Positions 43,897 to 52,506 of a stretch of DNA of 64,000 nt are shown here, piece after piece. Source of the stretch: Homoserinimonas sp. (GTDB taxonomy: Bacteria > Actinomycetota > Actinomycetes > Actinomycetales > Microbacteriaceae); assembly GCA_023957835.1 (NCBI GenBank), contig JAMLGP010000001.1, positions 1,667,575-1,731,574 of the forward strand, written 5' to 3'. Each line of letters begins with the position of its first letter. The stretch's first letter is position 1. Both the position numbers and the translations under genes were made by a program. The notes below the pieces were generated by a model. That model searched no databases. It saw only the letters and a list, made by a program, of their open reading frames with translations, and had not been told where the DNA came from.

Positions 43897-45096
43897 CTAA
43901 TTGACCTTAGTGCAGGTGTAGTCTGCTGCGCTTTGCCCTTTTACCCCCTGAAGCACCGGCAATCCATCCGGGTTAGTGCTCGCGTCGGGTGCATTCGGAT
44001 CCTTTACTGACCCGATACCGGTGTTGCCCGCTTGCAGGGCGAAAGGCTCGTCGGCACGGATCTTTGCGAACAATGCATCCGCCGCCGCCTTCACCGGAGC
44101 TACCTTGCCGGCATAGACTCCTGGCTGGCCGGTCACTCCCGGGTATTGCACAAACATGACGCGATCCAGCGGGATGTTCTTGAAAACCTGAGCCATCGAG
44201 ATCATGGTGTTGATGTTCTTGAGGCTGTTGGAGACCGTCAGGTTCTGGCTAGCCACGCTCGCGATACTGTATAGCTTGGCCAGGTCGGTAAGCACTCCAC
44301 CGTCCTTGACGGTTCGAACCAGTGACGACATGAACACCTGCTGATTACTGATTCGACCAAGGTCGCTGCCGTCCCCGACTCCGTGTCTGGATCGAAGGAA
44401 TGCCAGAGCGTCCCATCCCGAGAGGGTGTACTCGCCGGCTTTCGGGAGATTGATGCCTGAATAGTGGTCGACCATTGGCCCATTGACGCAAACCTTCACT
44501 CCGCCGATTGCGCTCGAAATTCGCGCTACTCCGGAGAACGTCACTTCGGCGGCGAACTGGATCGTCAGACCGGTGAGTTTCGATACCGTGAGCACAGTAC
44601 AAGGCAGTCCGCCGTAGAAAAGCGTCACGTTGATCGGCTGTGCAGACATGGCGTAGTAGCTGCCGCCATCCGGGTTGGGGCAGGACGGGATCGGCACGAC
44701 GAGGTCGCGCGGAAAGCTCACAGCAACTGCATTGGTTTGATCCTCTGCAACATGCAGCAGAATCGTCACATCGTTGAGATTCGTGCTTCGGTCCTTGCAG
44801 CCTTTAGGGTCTTCGCACCGGTCGCTGCCGACGAGAAGGATGTTGAACCCGCCCTCATAGGAACCCAGTTCAGGAGGAGGGCCCTCAGTCTCCCCAATGA
44901 TCGAGACGGTCTTTATGTCACTCTCGATCTTCCAGACCGCGTAGCCGGCCACAGTCACTGCGCTCACCAGGACTACTGCCATGGCGATCGAAAACAGTCG
45001 GAGTACGGACAGCCACGGACGGCTCTTCTTCAGCCGACCGTGCCTCGCGATCGTGCGAAATCGCGAGCCTCTCGTTCGTTGGGGGGCGTTACTCAC
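43897..45096 (-). CDS. LytR-CpsA-Psr (LCP) family wall polymer ligase
   Basis: 399 residues from a GTG. A basic cytoplasmic N-terminus (RTRGSRFRTIARHGRLKKSR) is followed by one transmembrane helix (residues ~33-55) and an extracytoplasmic LCP domain: GFNILLVGSDRCEDP, the acidic/Arg cluster RSTNLNDVTILLHV, and SFPRDLVVPIPSC with the conserved Arg-Asp. LCP proteins attach secondary wall polymers such as teichoic or arabinogalactan-type chains from lipid carriers to peptidoglycan. Extra Cys residues near residues 99 and 105 may form a disulfide. Between two serine tRNAs, no other wall genes nearby. Confidence 0.9.
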   Translation of the reverse strand: MSNAPQRTRGSRFRTIARHGRLKKSRPWLSVLRLFSIAMAVVLVSAVTVAGYAVWKIESDIKTVSIIGETEGPPPELGSYEGGFNILLVGSDRCEDPKGCKDRSTNLNDVTILLHVAEDQTNAVAVSFPRDLVVPIPSCPNPDGGSYYAMSAQPINVTLFYGGLPCTVLTVSKLTGLTIQFAAEVTFSGVARISSAIGGVKVCVNGPMVDHYSGINLPKAGEYTLSGWDALAFLRSRHGVGDGSDLGRISNQQVFMSSLVRTVKDGGVLTDLAKLYSIASVASQNLTVSNSLKNINTMISMAQVFKNIPLDRVMFVQYPGVTGQPGVYAGKVAPVKAAADALFAKIRADEPFALQAGNTGIGSVKDPNAPDASTNPDGLPVLQGVKGQSAADYTCTKVN

Positions 45097-45121
45097 GTCT
45101 CTCCAATAGTTGTTGGTATTG

Positions 45122-45206
45122 CGCGGAGGGCGTGGGATTCGAACCCACGAAGGCTTTCACCTCACCAGTTTTCAAGACTGGCTCCATCGGCCGCTCGGAC
45201 AGCCCT
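45122..45206 (-). tRNA. tRNA-Ser (anticodon TGA)
   Basis: An 85-base class II tRNA without encoded CCA. Acceptor arms GGAGGGC (45206-45200) and GCCCTCC pair fully; the anticodon loop CTTGAAA gives TGA, which decodes UCA and other UCN codons by wobble. The long variable arm (GTGAGGTGAAAGCCTTC) and the T arm GTGGGTTCGAATCCCAC are clear. It is 25 bases upstream of the LCP gene, on the same strand. Confidence 0.93.
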
Positions 45207-45262
45207 CCTGATTTGCTTGCCCGAGCGATTCTACCGGAGACGGTAACTTATTCCGCTGAGAG

Positions 45263-46072
45263 TCAGCCGAGCAGTGATTCGAGAGCAGGAACCAGGCCAT
45301 CGTCGGTGACATCCAGAGTCACTTCGTTGGCAACTTCCTTTACCGCGTCGGAAGCCTGGCCCATTGCAACGGCTCTTCCCGCGGTGGAAACCCACCTGAA
45401 CATCTCTATGTCGTTGAGCCCGTCACCGGCTACGAAGACCCGCTCAAGAGGGAAACCCATGATCTCCTGAATCCGTTTGAGGGCGGTTCCCTTGTTGATT
45501 CCGTCGGGCGCGATGTCGAGCCACGACGTGAACCCGATGGCATAGCTGACCTGGTGCAGCCCGAGATTGTTGATCAATTCGATGAAGTCGTTTCTGGCAT
45601 GGTTTGGTGAGATCGCAACGACTCTGGTTACCGGCTGTTTTGCGAGGTCTTCAAACTCGACCTTGGTCGCGTTGCTCAAGTTCCAGTCGTTCATTCCTTC
45701 GGTATACAGACGATGACCGGTTGCGTCTTCGACCATGAACCTGCCGTCGGGGAGACCGGCTCGAATTTTCGAAAGGACCGGGCCGGGGTCGAAGGTCTCG
45801 ACGAGATCTCGTCTGTACCCGGTCGGGGCATCCGGATCTTTCTTCATCGTTATCGCCCCATTTGCGCAGACCACGTATTCTGGGCTCAATTCGAGCGCTT
45901 CGAGAATGACCTTCGTCATTTCCCACGAGCGACCGGTCGCAAGAGTGACTTCGTGTCCCGCGTCGCGGACCCTTCCGATTGCCTCTCGCACCGGCTCGGT
46001 CAGGGTTTCGTCCTCGTGAATTACAGTTCCGTCGATATCGAGAGCGACGAGCCACTTGTCAGCTTTGGGCAT
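45263..46072 (-). CDS. HAD superfamily Cof-type phosphatase
   Basis: 269 residues. Motif I is LVALDIDGTVIHEDET with the nucleophilic Asp, motif II lies in VTLATGRSWEMTKVI, motif III includes the Lys in GINKGTALKRI, and motif IV is VFVAGDGLNDIEMFRWV. This is a Cof/HAD-IIB phosphatase, a group that acts on sugar phosphates and nucleotide-related phosphates. It starts one base after the serS stop, so it is co-transcribed with serS. The substrate is unknown. Confidence 0.9.
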   Translation of the reverse strand: MPKADKWLVALDIDGTVIHEDETLTEPVREAIGRVRDAGHEVTLATGRSWEMTKVILEALELSPEYVVCANGAITMKKDPDAPTGYRRDLVETFDPGPVLSKIRAGLPDGRFMVEDATGHRLYTEGMNDWNLSNATKVEFEDLAKQPVTRVVAISPNHARNDFIELINNLGLHQVSYAIGFTSWLDIAPDGINKGTALKRIQEIMGFPLERVFVAGDGLNDIEMFRWVSTAGRAVAMGQASDAVKEVANEVTLDVTDDGLVPALESLLG

Positions 46073-47338
46073 TCAAACCACCGGTTCAATCAGTTCCAGC
46101 CCGCCCAGGTATGGTCTGAGAGCCCGGGGCACCTTCACTGAACCGTCCTCCTGCTGATGAGTCTCGAGAATCGCGACGATCCACCTTGTTGTGGCCAAAG
46201 TTCCGTTGAGAGTTGCGACCGGTGCCGTCTTTCCCGATTCGGAGCGATGGCGGATGTTGAGCCGCCGGGCCTGATATGTCGTGCAGTTGCTCGTGCTGGT
46301 CAGCTCTCGATAAGTCTGCTGGGTTGGAACCCAGGCCTCGATGTCGAACTTGCGGGCGGCGCTGCTGCCGAGGTCACCCGCGGCAATATCAATCACGCGG
46401 TAGCTCAGCTCGCAGGCCCGAAGCATCTCCTCCTGAAGACCGACAAGGTGCTCGTGTTCGGCTTCGGCATCTTCCGGCAGCGCATAGCTGAACATCTCCA
46501 GCTTGTTGAACTGGTGCACACGCAGGATGCCGCGATTGTCCTTGCCTGCAGCTCCGGCTTCCCGGCGGTAGCAACTTGACCAGCCGGCGTACCTAAGCGG
46601 CCCATTCGTCAGGTCGATGATCTCGTCGGAATGGTAGCCGGCGAGCGCCACCTCGCTCGTACCAACGAGGTAAAGCTCATCCGCCGGCAGGTAGTAAATC
46701 TCATCGGAATGCGCACCCAGAAACCCGGTGCCGGCCATGATCTCCGGTCGAACCAGGGTAGGTGTGATCATCGGCGTGAAGCCCTGAGCCAGGGCCTTGT
46801 CGAGAGCCAGCATCATGAGAGCGAGCTCTAGCCGGGCACCGATTCCAGTCAGGAAGTAGAACCTGCTGCCGGAGATCTTGGTTCCTCGCTGGATGTCGAT
46901 CGCTCCGAGCATTTCGCCTAGCTCGACGTGATCGCGGGGCTCGAAATCGAAGGTCTTCGGCTCGCCGAAAGTGCGCAGGGTTACGAAATCGTCTTCGCCG
47001 CCGGACGGGACTCCGTCGATAATCAGGTTTCCGATCGAGCCGACTACCGATTCGAATCGCGACTCTGCGTCTGACACCGCCTGACCCGCGATCTTGACCT
47101 TCTCAGCAAGCTGCTGAACTTCCGCGATCAACTGATTCTTTTCATCCTTGCTTGCGGAAGACACCTTCTTGTTGAAGGCATTTTGCTCTGCCCGAAGACG
47201 CTCGAACTCGGCTATGGCGGCTCTGCGATCAAGATCCACTGCAAGAGCATCGTCTACGAGGTCCACCGACTCTCCGCGGGCCGCCTGGGATGCACGGAAA
47301 CGTTCTGGTGCTTCTCTAAGCAGTACCGGGTCAATCAC
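46073..47338 (-). CDS. serS: seryl-tRNA synthetase
   Basis: 421 residues, the normal length. An N-terminal coiled-coil arm (about residues 30-100, [20 protein letters not shown]) binds the long variable arm of tRNA-Ser. The class II catalytic core contains motif 2 [20 protein letters not shown], which binds ATP and serine, and motif 3 [15 protein letters not shown]. Two serine tRNA genes lie within 3.6 kb downstream on the same strand, so much of the serine-decoding machinery is clustered here. It is upstream of the HAD phosphatase gene and downstream of pheA. Confidence 0.97.
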   Translation of the reverse strand: MIDPVLLREAPERFRASQAARGESVDLVDDALAVDLDRRAAIAEFERLRAEQNAFNKKVSSASKDEKNQLIAEVQQLAEKVKIAGQAVSDAESRFESVVGSIGNLIIDGVPSGGEDDFVTLRTFGEPKTFDFEPRDHVELGEMLGAIDIQRGTKISGSRFYFLTGIGARLELALMMLALDKALAQGFTPMITPTLVRPEIMAGTGFLGAHSDEIYYLPADELYLVGTSEVALAGYHSDEIIDLTNGPLRYAGWSSCYRREAGAAGKDNRGILRVHQFNKLEMFSYALPEDAEAEHEHLVGLQEEMLRACELSYRVIDIAAGDLGSSAARKFDIEAWVPTQQTYRELTSTSNCTTYQARRLNIRHRSESGKTAPVATLNGTLATTRWIVAILETHQQEDGSVKVPRALRPYLGGLELIEPVV

Positions 47339-47373
47339 CCGTCAAGTCTATTGAACGCTGGCTGGGCGGTTCG

Positions 47374-48327
47374 TCAGAGCCCGGCCGGCTCGCCCGAAAT
47401 CAGGCCCCGCAGCCAATCCCGGGCTTCAACGAAAATGTCGTTGGCGTAGCGGTTCCTGATCTGAGTCGGCACCTTGTCCGCTCTGGGATACGAACCCAGG
47501 AAGATGACTTTCGGACTGAATCTCTTGAGGCCGAGCAGAGCATCCGCAACTCTCTCATCCAGAACGTGGCCCTCAAGGTCGATTACGAACCGATACCTAC
47601 CGAGCATGTCACCAATCGGTCGAGACTGAATCAGGCAAAGGTTCACTCCTCGAGTCGCGAACTGCTCAAGCATTTCCAGTAGAGCGCCGGGAGCGTCGGT
47701 CGGCAGCTCGGCGATGATGCTCGTTTTGTCAGCTCCGGTTGCCGGGGGGACTGGAACGTTCTTTCCGACGAGCACAAACCTCGTTACAGCGTTCGGGTTG
47801 TCGCCAATGTCTTCAGCGAGGACTTCGAGCGGATGATGCGCGGTTATTCCCGGCGGTGCGATCGCCGCGTCTGCAATGCTGTCCTCCGATAGCAGCTCTG
47901 CTGCGGCAGAAACGTTCGAGGTTGCCGGCAGGTGCTCGTGATTCGGCAACTGCTGCTCAAGCCATTTGTGGCATTGAGCGTAGGCGACCGGATGAGCATA
48001 AACAACGCGAACTGCGCTCAGCTTCGTTCCCGGTCTCGCCACGAGTACAAAACTCACCGGCACCAGATATTCGCCGATGATTCTCAAACCGGGGATGCTC
48101 GCGAGGGCATCCTGAGTCGCACTCACTCCGCCTTCGACAGAGTTCTCAATCGCAATCATTGCGGCGTAACTGCGCCCGCTCACTACATCATCGAGGGCCT
48201 CGCCTACATTGCTTACCGGACGCCAATTCTTGCCTGCCGCGTCCGGAACCTGCTTTAGGGCGGATTCGGTAAAAGTGCCGGCGGGCCCAAGGTAGCTGTA
48301 GGAATCGGACTGGCTAGACGCGGACAT
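47374..48327 (-). CDS. pheA: prephenate dehydratase
   Basis: 317 residues from the ATG at 48327; a longer frame to 48351 exists, without a better ribosome site. The PDT domain starts SYLGPAGTFTESALKQV and includes the ENSVEGGV motif and the TRF motif in NAVTRFVLVGKN. An ACT regulatory domain follows (residues ~215-300, PTDAPGALLEMLEQFATRGV, then LCLIQSRPIGDMLGRYRFVI), so feedback inhibition by phenylalanine is expected. It converts prephenate to phenylpyruvate. No chorismate mutase domain is fused. Confidence 0.93.
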   Translation of the reverse strand: MSASSQSDSYSYLGPAGTFTESALKQVPDAAGKNWRPVSNVGEALDDVVSGRSYAAMIAIENSVEGGVSATQDALASIPGLRIIGEYLVPVSFVLVARPGTKLSAVRVVYAHPVAYAQCHKWLEQQLPNHEHLPATSNVSAAAELLSEDSIADAAIAPPGITAHHPLEVLAEDIGDNPNAVTRFVLVGKNVPVPPATGADKTSIIAELPTDAPGALLEMLEQFATRGVNLCLIQSRPIGDMLGRYRFVIDLEGHVLDERVADALLGLKRFSPKVIFLGSYPRADKVPTQIRNRYANDIFVEARDWLRGLISGEPAGL

Positions 48328-48379
48328 GGATTCGAGTCTAAGACCCGACAAGTCGTCAGCTCACTTCGGTGACGCCGAT

Positions 48380-49132
48380 TCAGTTCGCGTAGTCGGGTGC
48401 AGGAGGAAGGTCGAAAAACTCCTCAAGAGTGAGAATTCCGGTTTCGTGCATTTCCGTCGACAGGTAGGTACCGACATAGCGCACATGCCAGGGCTCGTAG
48501 ATGTATCCGGTTACATCCTGCTTGCCTTCGGGATAGCGAATCACGAATCCGAATCGCCAGGCGTTAGCTGCAAGCCACTTGCCCTGTGGTGTGTCGCCGA
48601 AGCACTGAGTTATCGAACACTTGGCGGGGTATGCCCCCACGTCTGCAGTCCACCCCGTCTGATGCTCGCTGTATCCCGCTCGAGCACTTTGGGCATCCGC
48701 GCCTTTCTCGCCAAGCTGGTTCACCCAGTTCTGGTGGACATTCACCTGGGTTTGGTAGGAGCGGTAGGAGTTCTGGATGAGCATCTCACCCGCACCCTCA
48801 GCCTTTGCCGCCGCGAACATTTTCTCGATCGCGGCTGCAGCTTCCGGCCGCATGAGCGGAGTAAATATCGATCGAACCTTGGCCTGAACCATGTCCGGTG
48901 GCGCGTAGTTGATCGGATTCAGCGGGCGGAGTTTGTCATTGATCACCCAAATGCTCAGAGGATCATCGATCGAATACTTGTGCTTGTCGAAGAACGACTT
49001 AACCTTGGCGATCGGGGAGGGGAGGATGACGGGTGCAGTAGTGGCCGGAGCAACGGGGACGCGCTCTGGTGCGCAGGCTGCGAGAGAAACGACAACCGCA
49101 CCGGCGACAAGAGCGGCGACAACTCTACGCAT
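48380..49132 (-). CDS. VanY-like D-alanyl-D-alanine carboxypeptidase lipoprotein (M15B)
   Basis: 250 residues from the ATG at 49132. MRRVVAALVAGAVVVSLAAC is a lipoprotein signal with lipobox LAAC. The M15 zinc motif is seen in YSEHQTGWTADVGAY (SxHxxGxAxD, with Thr in place of a usual residue after Gly) and the C-terminal EPWHVRYVG, which supplies the last His ligand and catalytic Glu. It should trim D-Ala from peptidoglycan stem peptides at the outer membrane face. The residue W-T-A-D instead of the common A-x-D is a small deviation worth checking for activity. Confidence 0.88.
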   Translation of the reverse strand: MRRVVAALVAGAVVVSLAACAPERVPVAPATTAPVILPSPIAKVKSFFDKHKYSIDDPLSIWVINDKLRPLNPINYAPPDMVQAKVRSIFTPLMRPEAAAAIEKMFAAAKAEGAGEMLIQNSYRSYQTQVNVHQNWVNQLGEKGADAQSARAGYSEHQTGWTADVGAYPAKCSITQCFGDTPQGKWLAANAWRFGFVIRYPEGKQDVTGYIYEPWHVRYVGTYLSTEMHETGILTLEEFFDLPPAPDYAN

Positions 49133-49157
49133 GTTCAATCCGGGCACGAACTAGATA

Positions 49158-50036
49158 CTAACTGCTGCCGTCTGTCGATTCCTGAATCTCGAAGTCGACT
49201 CCCGCGCTTTTGAGTCGTGCGGATGCAACCGAAATCGCTTCGTGGTTGAGGTCTGCGATTACGAATTGCCGACCTAGTTCAGCGGCAACCGCCGCGGTTG
49301 TACCGCTGCCGGAAAAAAAGTCGAGTACCCAGTCTCCGGGCCTGCTTGAAGCCTGGATGATCCTGCGAAGAATCCCAGCCGGCTTTTGACTTGGGTACCC
49401 GGTCTTTTCGGCACCGGTTGGTGAGACGATCGTGTGCCACCAGACATCGGTAGGAAGTTTTCCTCTTGCCGCCTTTTCCGGAGTTACCAACCCAGGTGCC
49501 ATATAAGGTTCGCGGTCTACCGAGCTTGAGTCGAAGTAGTAACTGTTTGGATTTCTCACGTAGACCAGAATCGTGTCGTGCTTGGTCGGCCAGCGACGGT
49601 TCGACTTTCCTCCGTAGTCGTAGGCCCAGATGATCTCGTTGAGAAAGCACTGCCGACCGAACAGAGCATCCAGCGCCACCTTCGCGTAGTGGGCTTCGCG
49701 GTAGTCAAGGTGCAGGTACAGTGTTCCGTCTTCGGCAAGGAGTCGCCAGCACTCTTTGAGTCTCGGCTCCAGAAAGCCCCAGTAATCATCGAATCTGTCG
49801 TCGTAGCGCTTGAGATCCTCGAGAATCCGCTCGTATTGCATCCCCTTGAATCCGGTGACTGCTCCGTCGACCCGGCGAACGCTTCGAGTGGTGCTCTTTA
49901 CCTGTGCGCGACCGGTATTGAAAGGAGGGTCCAAATAGATGAGGGTGAATGCCGAGTCGGGCAGTTTTCTGGCTATCTCCAGGCTGTCTCCCTGAACGAC
50001 GAGATTCTCTTTCAGATCCCCCGAATCAAGGGACAC
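49158..50036 (-). CDS. solitary beta-class DNA (adenine/cytosine-N4) methyltransferase
   Basis: 292 residues from the GTG at 50036; the longer frame overlaps the lipoate-ligase gene more deeply. The catalytic motif LIYLDPPFNTG comes before the AdoMet motif VLDFFSGSGTTAAVAAE, which is the beta order, and the target-recognition region lies between. The SQKP motif (YPSQKPAGILRRII) is typical of the beta class. DPPF is intermediate between N6-adenine (DPPY/F) and N4-cytosine types. No restriction endonuclease is adjacent, so it is likely an orphan. It overlaps the preceding gene by 11 bases. Confidence 0.9.
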   Translation of the reverse strand: MSLDSGDLKENLVVQGDSLEIARKLPDSAFTLIYLDPPFNTGRAQVKSTTRSVRRVDGAVTGFKGMQYERILEDLKRYDDRFDDYWGFLEPRLKECWRLLAEDGTLYLHLDYREAHYAKVALDALFGRQCFLNEIIWAYDYGGKSNRRWPTKHDTILVYVRNPNSYYFDSSSVDREPYMAPGLVTPEKAARGKLPTDVWWHTIVSPTGAEKTGYPSQKPAGILRRIIQASSRPGDWVLDFFSGSGTTAAVAAELGRQFVIADLNHEAISVASARLKSAGVDFEIQESTDGSS

Positions 50037-51084
50037 GATATAGCCACTCCCGGGTGGAGAATTTCGACTCGACAAGCTCCTGTGCTCTCTGCAGTTCAGC
50101 TTCGGTGATTTCTCCCTCCGTGAGCCCATAGAGCTTTCGGAAAGTTCCCTCCATCGCAGAAATCACCTCGGCTCTGCTTAGGCCCGTCTGGCTCCTGAGA
50201 GGGTCGACTCGCTTCGCGGCGCTCTTCGTTCCCTTGTCGCTGAGCTTCTCGCGACCAATGCGCAGGACTTCGACCATCCGCTCGCCGTCCATGTCATAGC
50301 TCATGGTCACGTGATGAAGCACGGCTCCGCTTCCAAGCCTCTTTTGGGCGGCTCCGCCGATCTTTCCCTTCGGACTCGTTATGTCATTGAGCGGCTGATA
50401 GAAGGCATCGATCCCGAGCCCCTTCAATGCGGTGATTACCCATTCGTCCAGAAAAGCGTATGAGTCTGCGAAAGACATGCCCTGGACCAGTTCACTCGGA
50501 GCATAGATCGAATAGGTTACGACGCTGCCGGCCTCCATGAACATGGCGCCGCCGCCGCTGATTCTGCGCACAACCTGCATTCCGTACTTCTCTGCAATTT
50601 CAAGGTCGACTTCGTTCTTCACCGACTGGAAGCTCCCGATGACCACTCCCGGCTCGTCCCATTCCCAGATTCGCAGAGTCGGCTTTCTCCTGCCCGCGCC
50701 TACCTCTTCGGCCAAAACCTGATCAAGTGCCATTTGCAGCATGGGCGGATACGCAGTGCCGTGTATAAGTTGCCAGTCGTAATCGGTCCAGCTGCTCGCC
50801 TTCGACAAAGCTCTGCGAATGGCAATCGCCACCGAGTCCGGTCCGAAGCCGAGCAATAGCGCGTCTTCCGGCAGGGCGGATTTCACTGCCGAAGTGATCC
50901 TGTCGAGATCGCTGTCTGCCGGCAATCCGTTGACTGCGGAGTTTATGGCTTCGAGCGCGGAGTCGGGTTCCAGAAAGAAGTCTCCTGCGAGCCGAAATTC
51001 GGCTAGTTTTCCCTCCTTTACTTCCAGATCGACTACAACGAGTTTTCCGCCAGGAACTTTGAATTCTCCGTGCACCTTCAGCAA
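50026..51084 (-). CDS. lplA: lipoate-protein ligase A-like with fused accessory domain
   Basis: 352 residues. The N-terminal ~90 residues (MLKVHGEFKVPGGKLVVVDL, LPEDALLLGFGPDSVAIAI) match the small accessory domain that is C-terminal in E. coli LplA and separate in other bacteria. The catalytic domain has IWEWDEPGVVIGSFQ, the RRISGGGAMFMEAG loop, and KGKIGGAAQKRLG with the conserved Lys. The enzyme attaches lipoate to E2 and H proteins. The domain order (accessory domain first) is the swapped arrangement seen in actinobacteria. It is co-transcribed with the DNA methyltransferase gene. Confidence 0.88.
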   Translation of the reverse strand: MLKVHGEFKVPGGKLVVVDLEVKEGKLAEFRLAGDFFLEPDSALEAINSAVNGLPADSDLDRITSAVKSALPEDALLLGFGPDSVAIAIRRALSKASSWTDYDWQLIHGTAYPPMLQMALDQVLAEEVGAGRRKPTLRIWEWDEPGVVIGSFQSVKNEVDLEIAEKYGMQVVRRISGGGAMFMEAGSVVTYSIYAPSELVQGMSFADSYAFLDEWVITALKGLGIDAFYQPLNDITSPKGKIGGAAQKRLGSGAVLHHVTMSYDMDGERMVEVLRIGREKLSDKGTKSAAKRVDPLRSQTGLSRAEVISAMEGTFRKLYGLTEGEITEAELQRAQELVESKFSTREWLYRVP

Positions 51085-51136
51085 CCTTCCACTTGCACCA
51101 AGGCAAGCCTAATCAAGCGAGGAGCAGTTTCTGGAC

Positions 51137-52003
51137 TCAGTCCAGATGATCCTTGATCCAGCTCAGGGCATCCGCGACTACCTCTTCGCGATTGGTCTCG
51201 TTATAGACCTCGTGCCTCGCGCCGTTGTAGACGATGACCTTAACGTCGGTTAGTCCGCTGCGCTTGAGATAGTTTCTGGCGAGCAGCTCAACACTTCGCT
51301 CTCCTCCGAGAGAGTCTTCGCTGCCGGCAAGAATCAGGATCGGGATGTCGTGCTCCAGATCTTTGGCAGGCTTGCCAAGCAGCCGCATGCTGTCTGCAAC
51401 TCCGAAGAGCTTCAGCCCCTTGGCGACGAACATGTACGGATCGGCTGCTGCAGCCTTTACGATCTCCTTGTCCCGACTAAGCCACTCGTATTTCGGATCA
51501 CCCAGCTTGCGGAACTTTGCGTTCAGGTCGCCTGGATTCATGTGCAGTGGGGTTCTGAGAGCAGTTCCGCTCAGAATTGCGAACGCATATTCCTTAGAGT
51601 GCGAGTTCAGCAGAATCTGGGCCATGAGCGAACCCCAGCTATGGCCCAGGAGAATGACCGGCAGTTTCGGGTTCTCCTTCTTGATGAGCTGAGTGAACTC
51701 GAGCACCGAAGCGATCGCTCCTCGTAGACCGCCAGGTCCCATCTTCCCCAGCCTGGAGAGATCTCCGCCGGTTTGCTCAGACCCGGTCTTTCCGTGCCCT
51801 CGATGGTCGTCCGAGTAGACCAGATATCCGGCATCAGTCAGTTTTCCGGCGAGCCAGTTGTATCTGAGTGCGTGCTCGCCGAGGCCATGCACGATCTGGA
51901 CTACGGCTTTGGGTTTGCTCGTTCGCCAAAGGTAGTAGTGGATGCGCACTCCCCCCGCATCTACAAAGCTGCTTTCCTCGTAGGTGCTTCGATTGCTGGC
52001 CAC
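51137..52003 (-). CDS. alpha/beta hydrolase, monoacylglycerol-lipase-like
   Basis: 288 residues from the GTG at 52003, chosen for GAGGAGG just upstream; a longer frame reaches 52087. The lipase pattern is complete: QIVHGLGEHALRYNWLA (oxyanion and HG), LVYSDDHRGHGKTG, nucleophile elbow ILLGHSWGSLMAQI, acid Asp in LILAGSEDSLGG, and GARHEVYNETN for His. Cytoplasmic. Substrates may be monoacylglycerols or lysophospholipids. It is divergent from marR with 86 bases between, sharing the operator region. Confidence 0.87.
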   Translation of the reverse strand: MASNRSTYEESSFVDAGGVRIHYYLWRTSKPKAVVQIVHGLGEHALRYNWLAGKLTDAGYLVYSDDHRGHGKTGSEQTGGDLSRLGKMGPGGLRGAIASVLEFTQLIKKENPKLPVILLGHSWGSLMAQILLNSHSKEYAFAILSGTALRTPLHMNPGDLNAKFRKLGDPKYEWLSRDKEIVKAAAADPYMFVAKGLKLFGVADSMRLLGKPAKDLEHDIPILILAGSEDSLGGERSVELLARNYLKRSGLTDVKVIVYNGARHEVYNETNREEVVADALSWIKDHLD

Positions 52004-52067
52004 TTTGCCTCCTCGGCTTGAGTCTATTGCGGGACGGTAGGTCGAACCACTGATCAATGACGCGAAA

Positions 52068-52090
52068 TAGTTTGTTAGGCTAAACAACTA
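52068..52090 (+). promoter_or_regulatory. 23-base palindrome, probable MarR operator and -10 region
   Basis: The sequence is symmetric around base 52079 at 9 of 11 pairs: TAGTTTGTTAG, G, CTAAACAACTA. It ends at the A of the marR ATG (52090). TAGGCT at 52076-52081 is eight bases upstream of the ATG and could be a -10 box for a leaderless mRNA. A MarR dimer bound here would block RNA polymerase, giving autorepression. Confidence 0.6.
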
Positions 52091-52506
52091 TGACAAGCGA
52101 AGTTAATCAGCAACTGCGCTTTGCCATTCAGAAACTGGCAAGGCGCATTCGCGCCAGTTCTGCCGATGAGGAGCTTTCTGAAGCGCAGCGTTCGGTCCTG
52201 TTCACTCTCGCCAACCACGGAACCCAGTCCCTTGGTTCTCTTAGCGAGCACGAGCAAGTGACCCCGCCCACCATGACGCGAACGGTAAGTGCGCTGGTTT
52301 CCTCCGGGTATGTATCGAGCACGAGCGCCGAGGACGATGCCCGCAGGCTTGAAATCGGCTTGTCGGGCAAGGGCGAAGCATTCATCGAGGAAACAAGACG
52401 CAGAAGAGACGCCTGGTTTACCAAGCAACTCGGCGGCCTGAGCGCCGAGCAGCGGCGCATTCTCGAACTCGCGACGCCGATTCTCAAGGAGCTGGCCGAG
52501 AGTTGA
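52090..52506 (+). CDS. MarR family transcriptional regulator
   Basis: 138 residues. A winged-helix core: SLGSLSEHEQVTPPTMTRTV (helix-turn-helix) followed by DDARRLEIGLSGKGEAFIEE, the wing with the DxRxxxL-like pattern. The palindrome at its start codon suggests autoregulation. Its stop overlaps the start of the downstream MFS exporter gene, so the regulator and transporter are one operon, the classical MarR arrangement for drug or metabolite efflux. Ligand unknown. Confidence 0.92.
   Translation: MTSEVNQQLRFAIQKLARRIRASSADEELSEAQRSVLFTLANHGTQSLGSLSEHEQVTPPTMTRTVSALVSSGYVSSTSAEDDARRLEIGLSGKGEAFIEETRRRRDAWFTKQLGGLSAEQRRILELATPILKELAES

Noticed and set aside
49158..51084. Restriction-modification or other defence island around the methyltransferase
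   Set aside because: Neighbours are a VanY-like carboxypeptidase and lipoate ligase; no nuclease, helicase or integrase genes are present.
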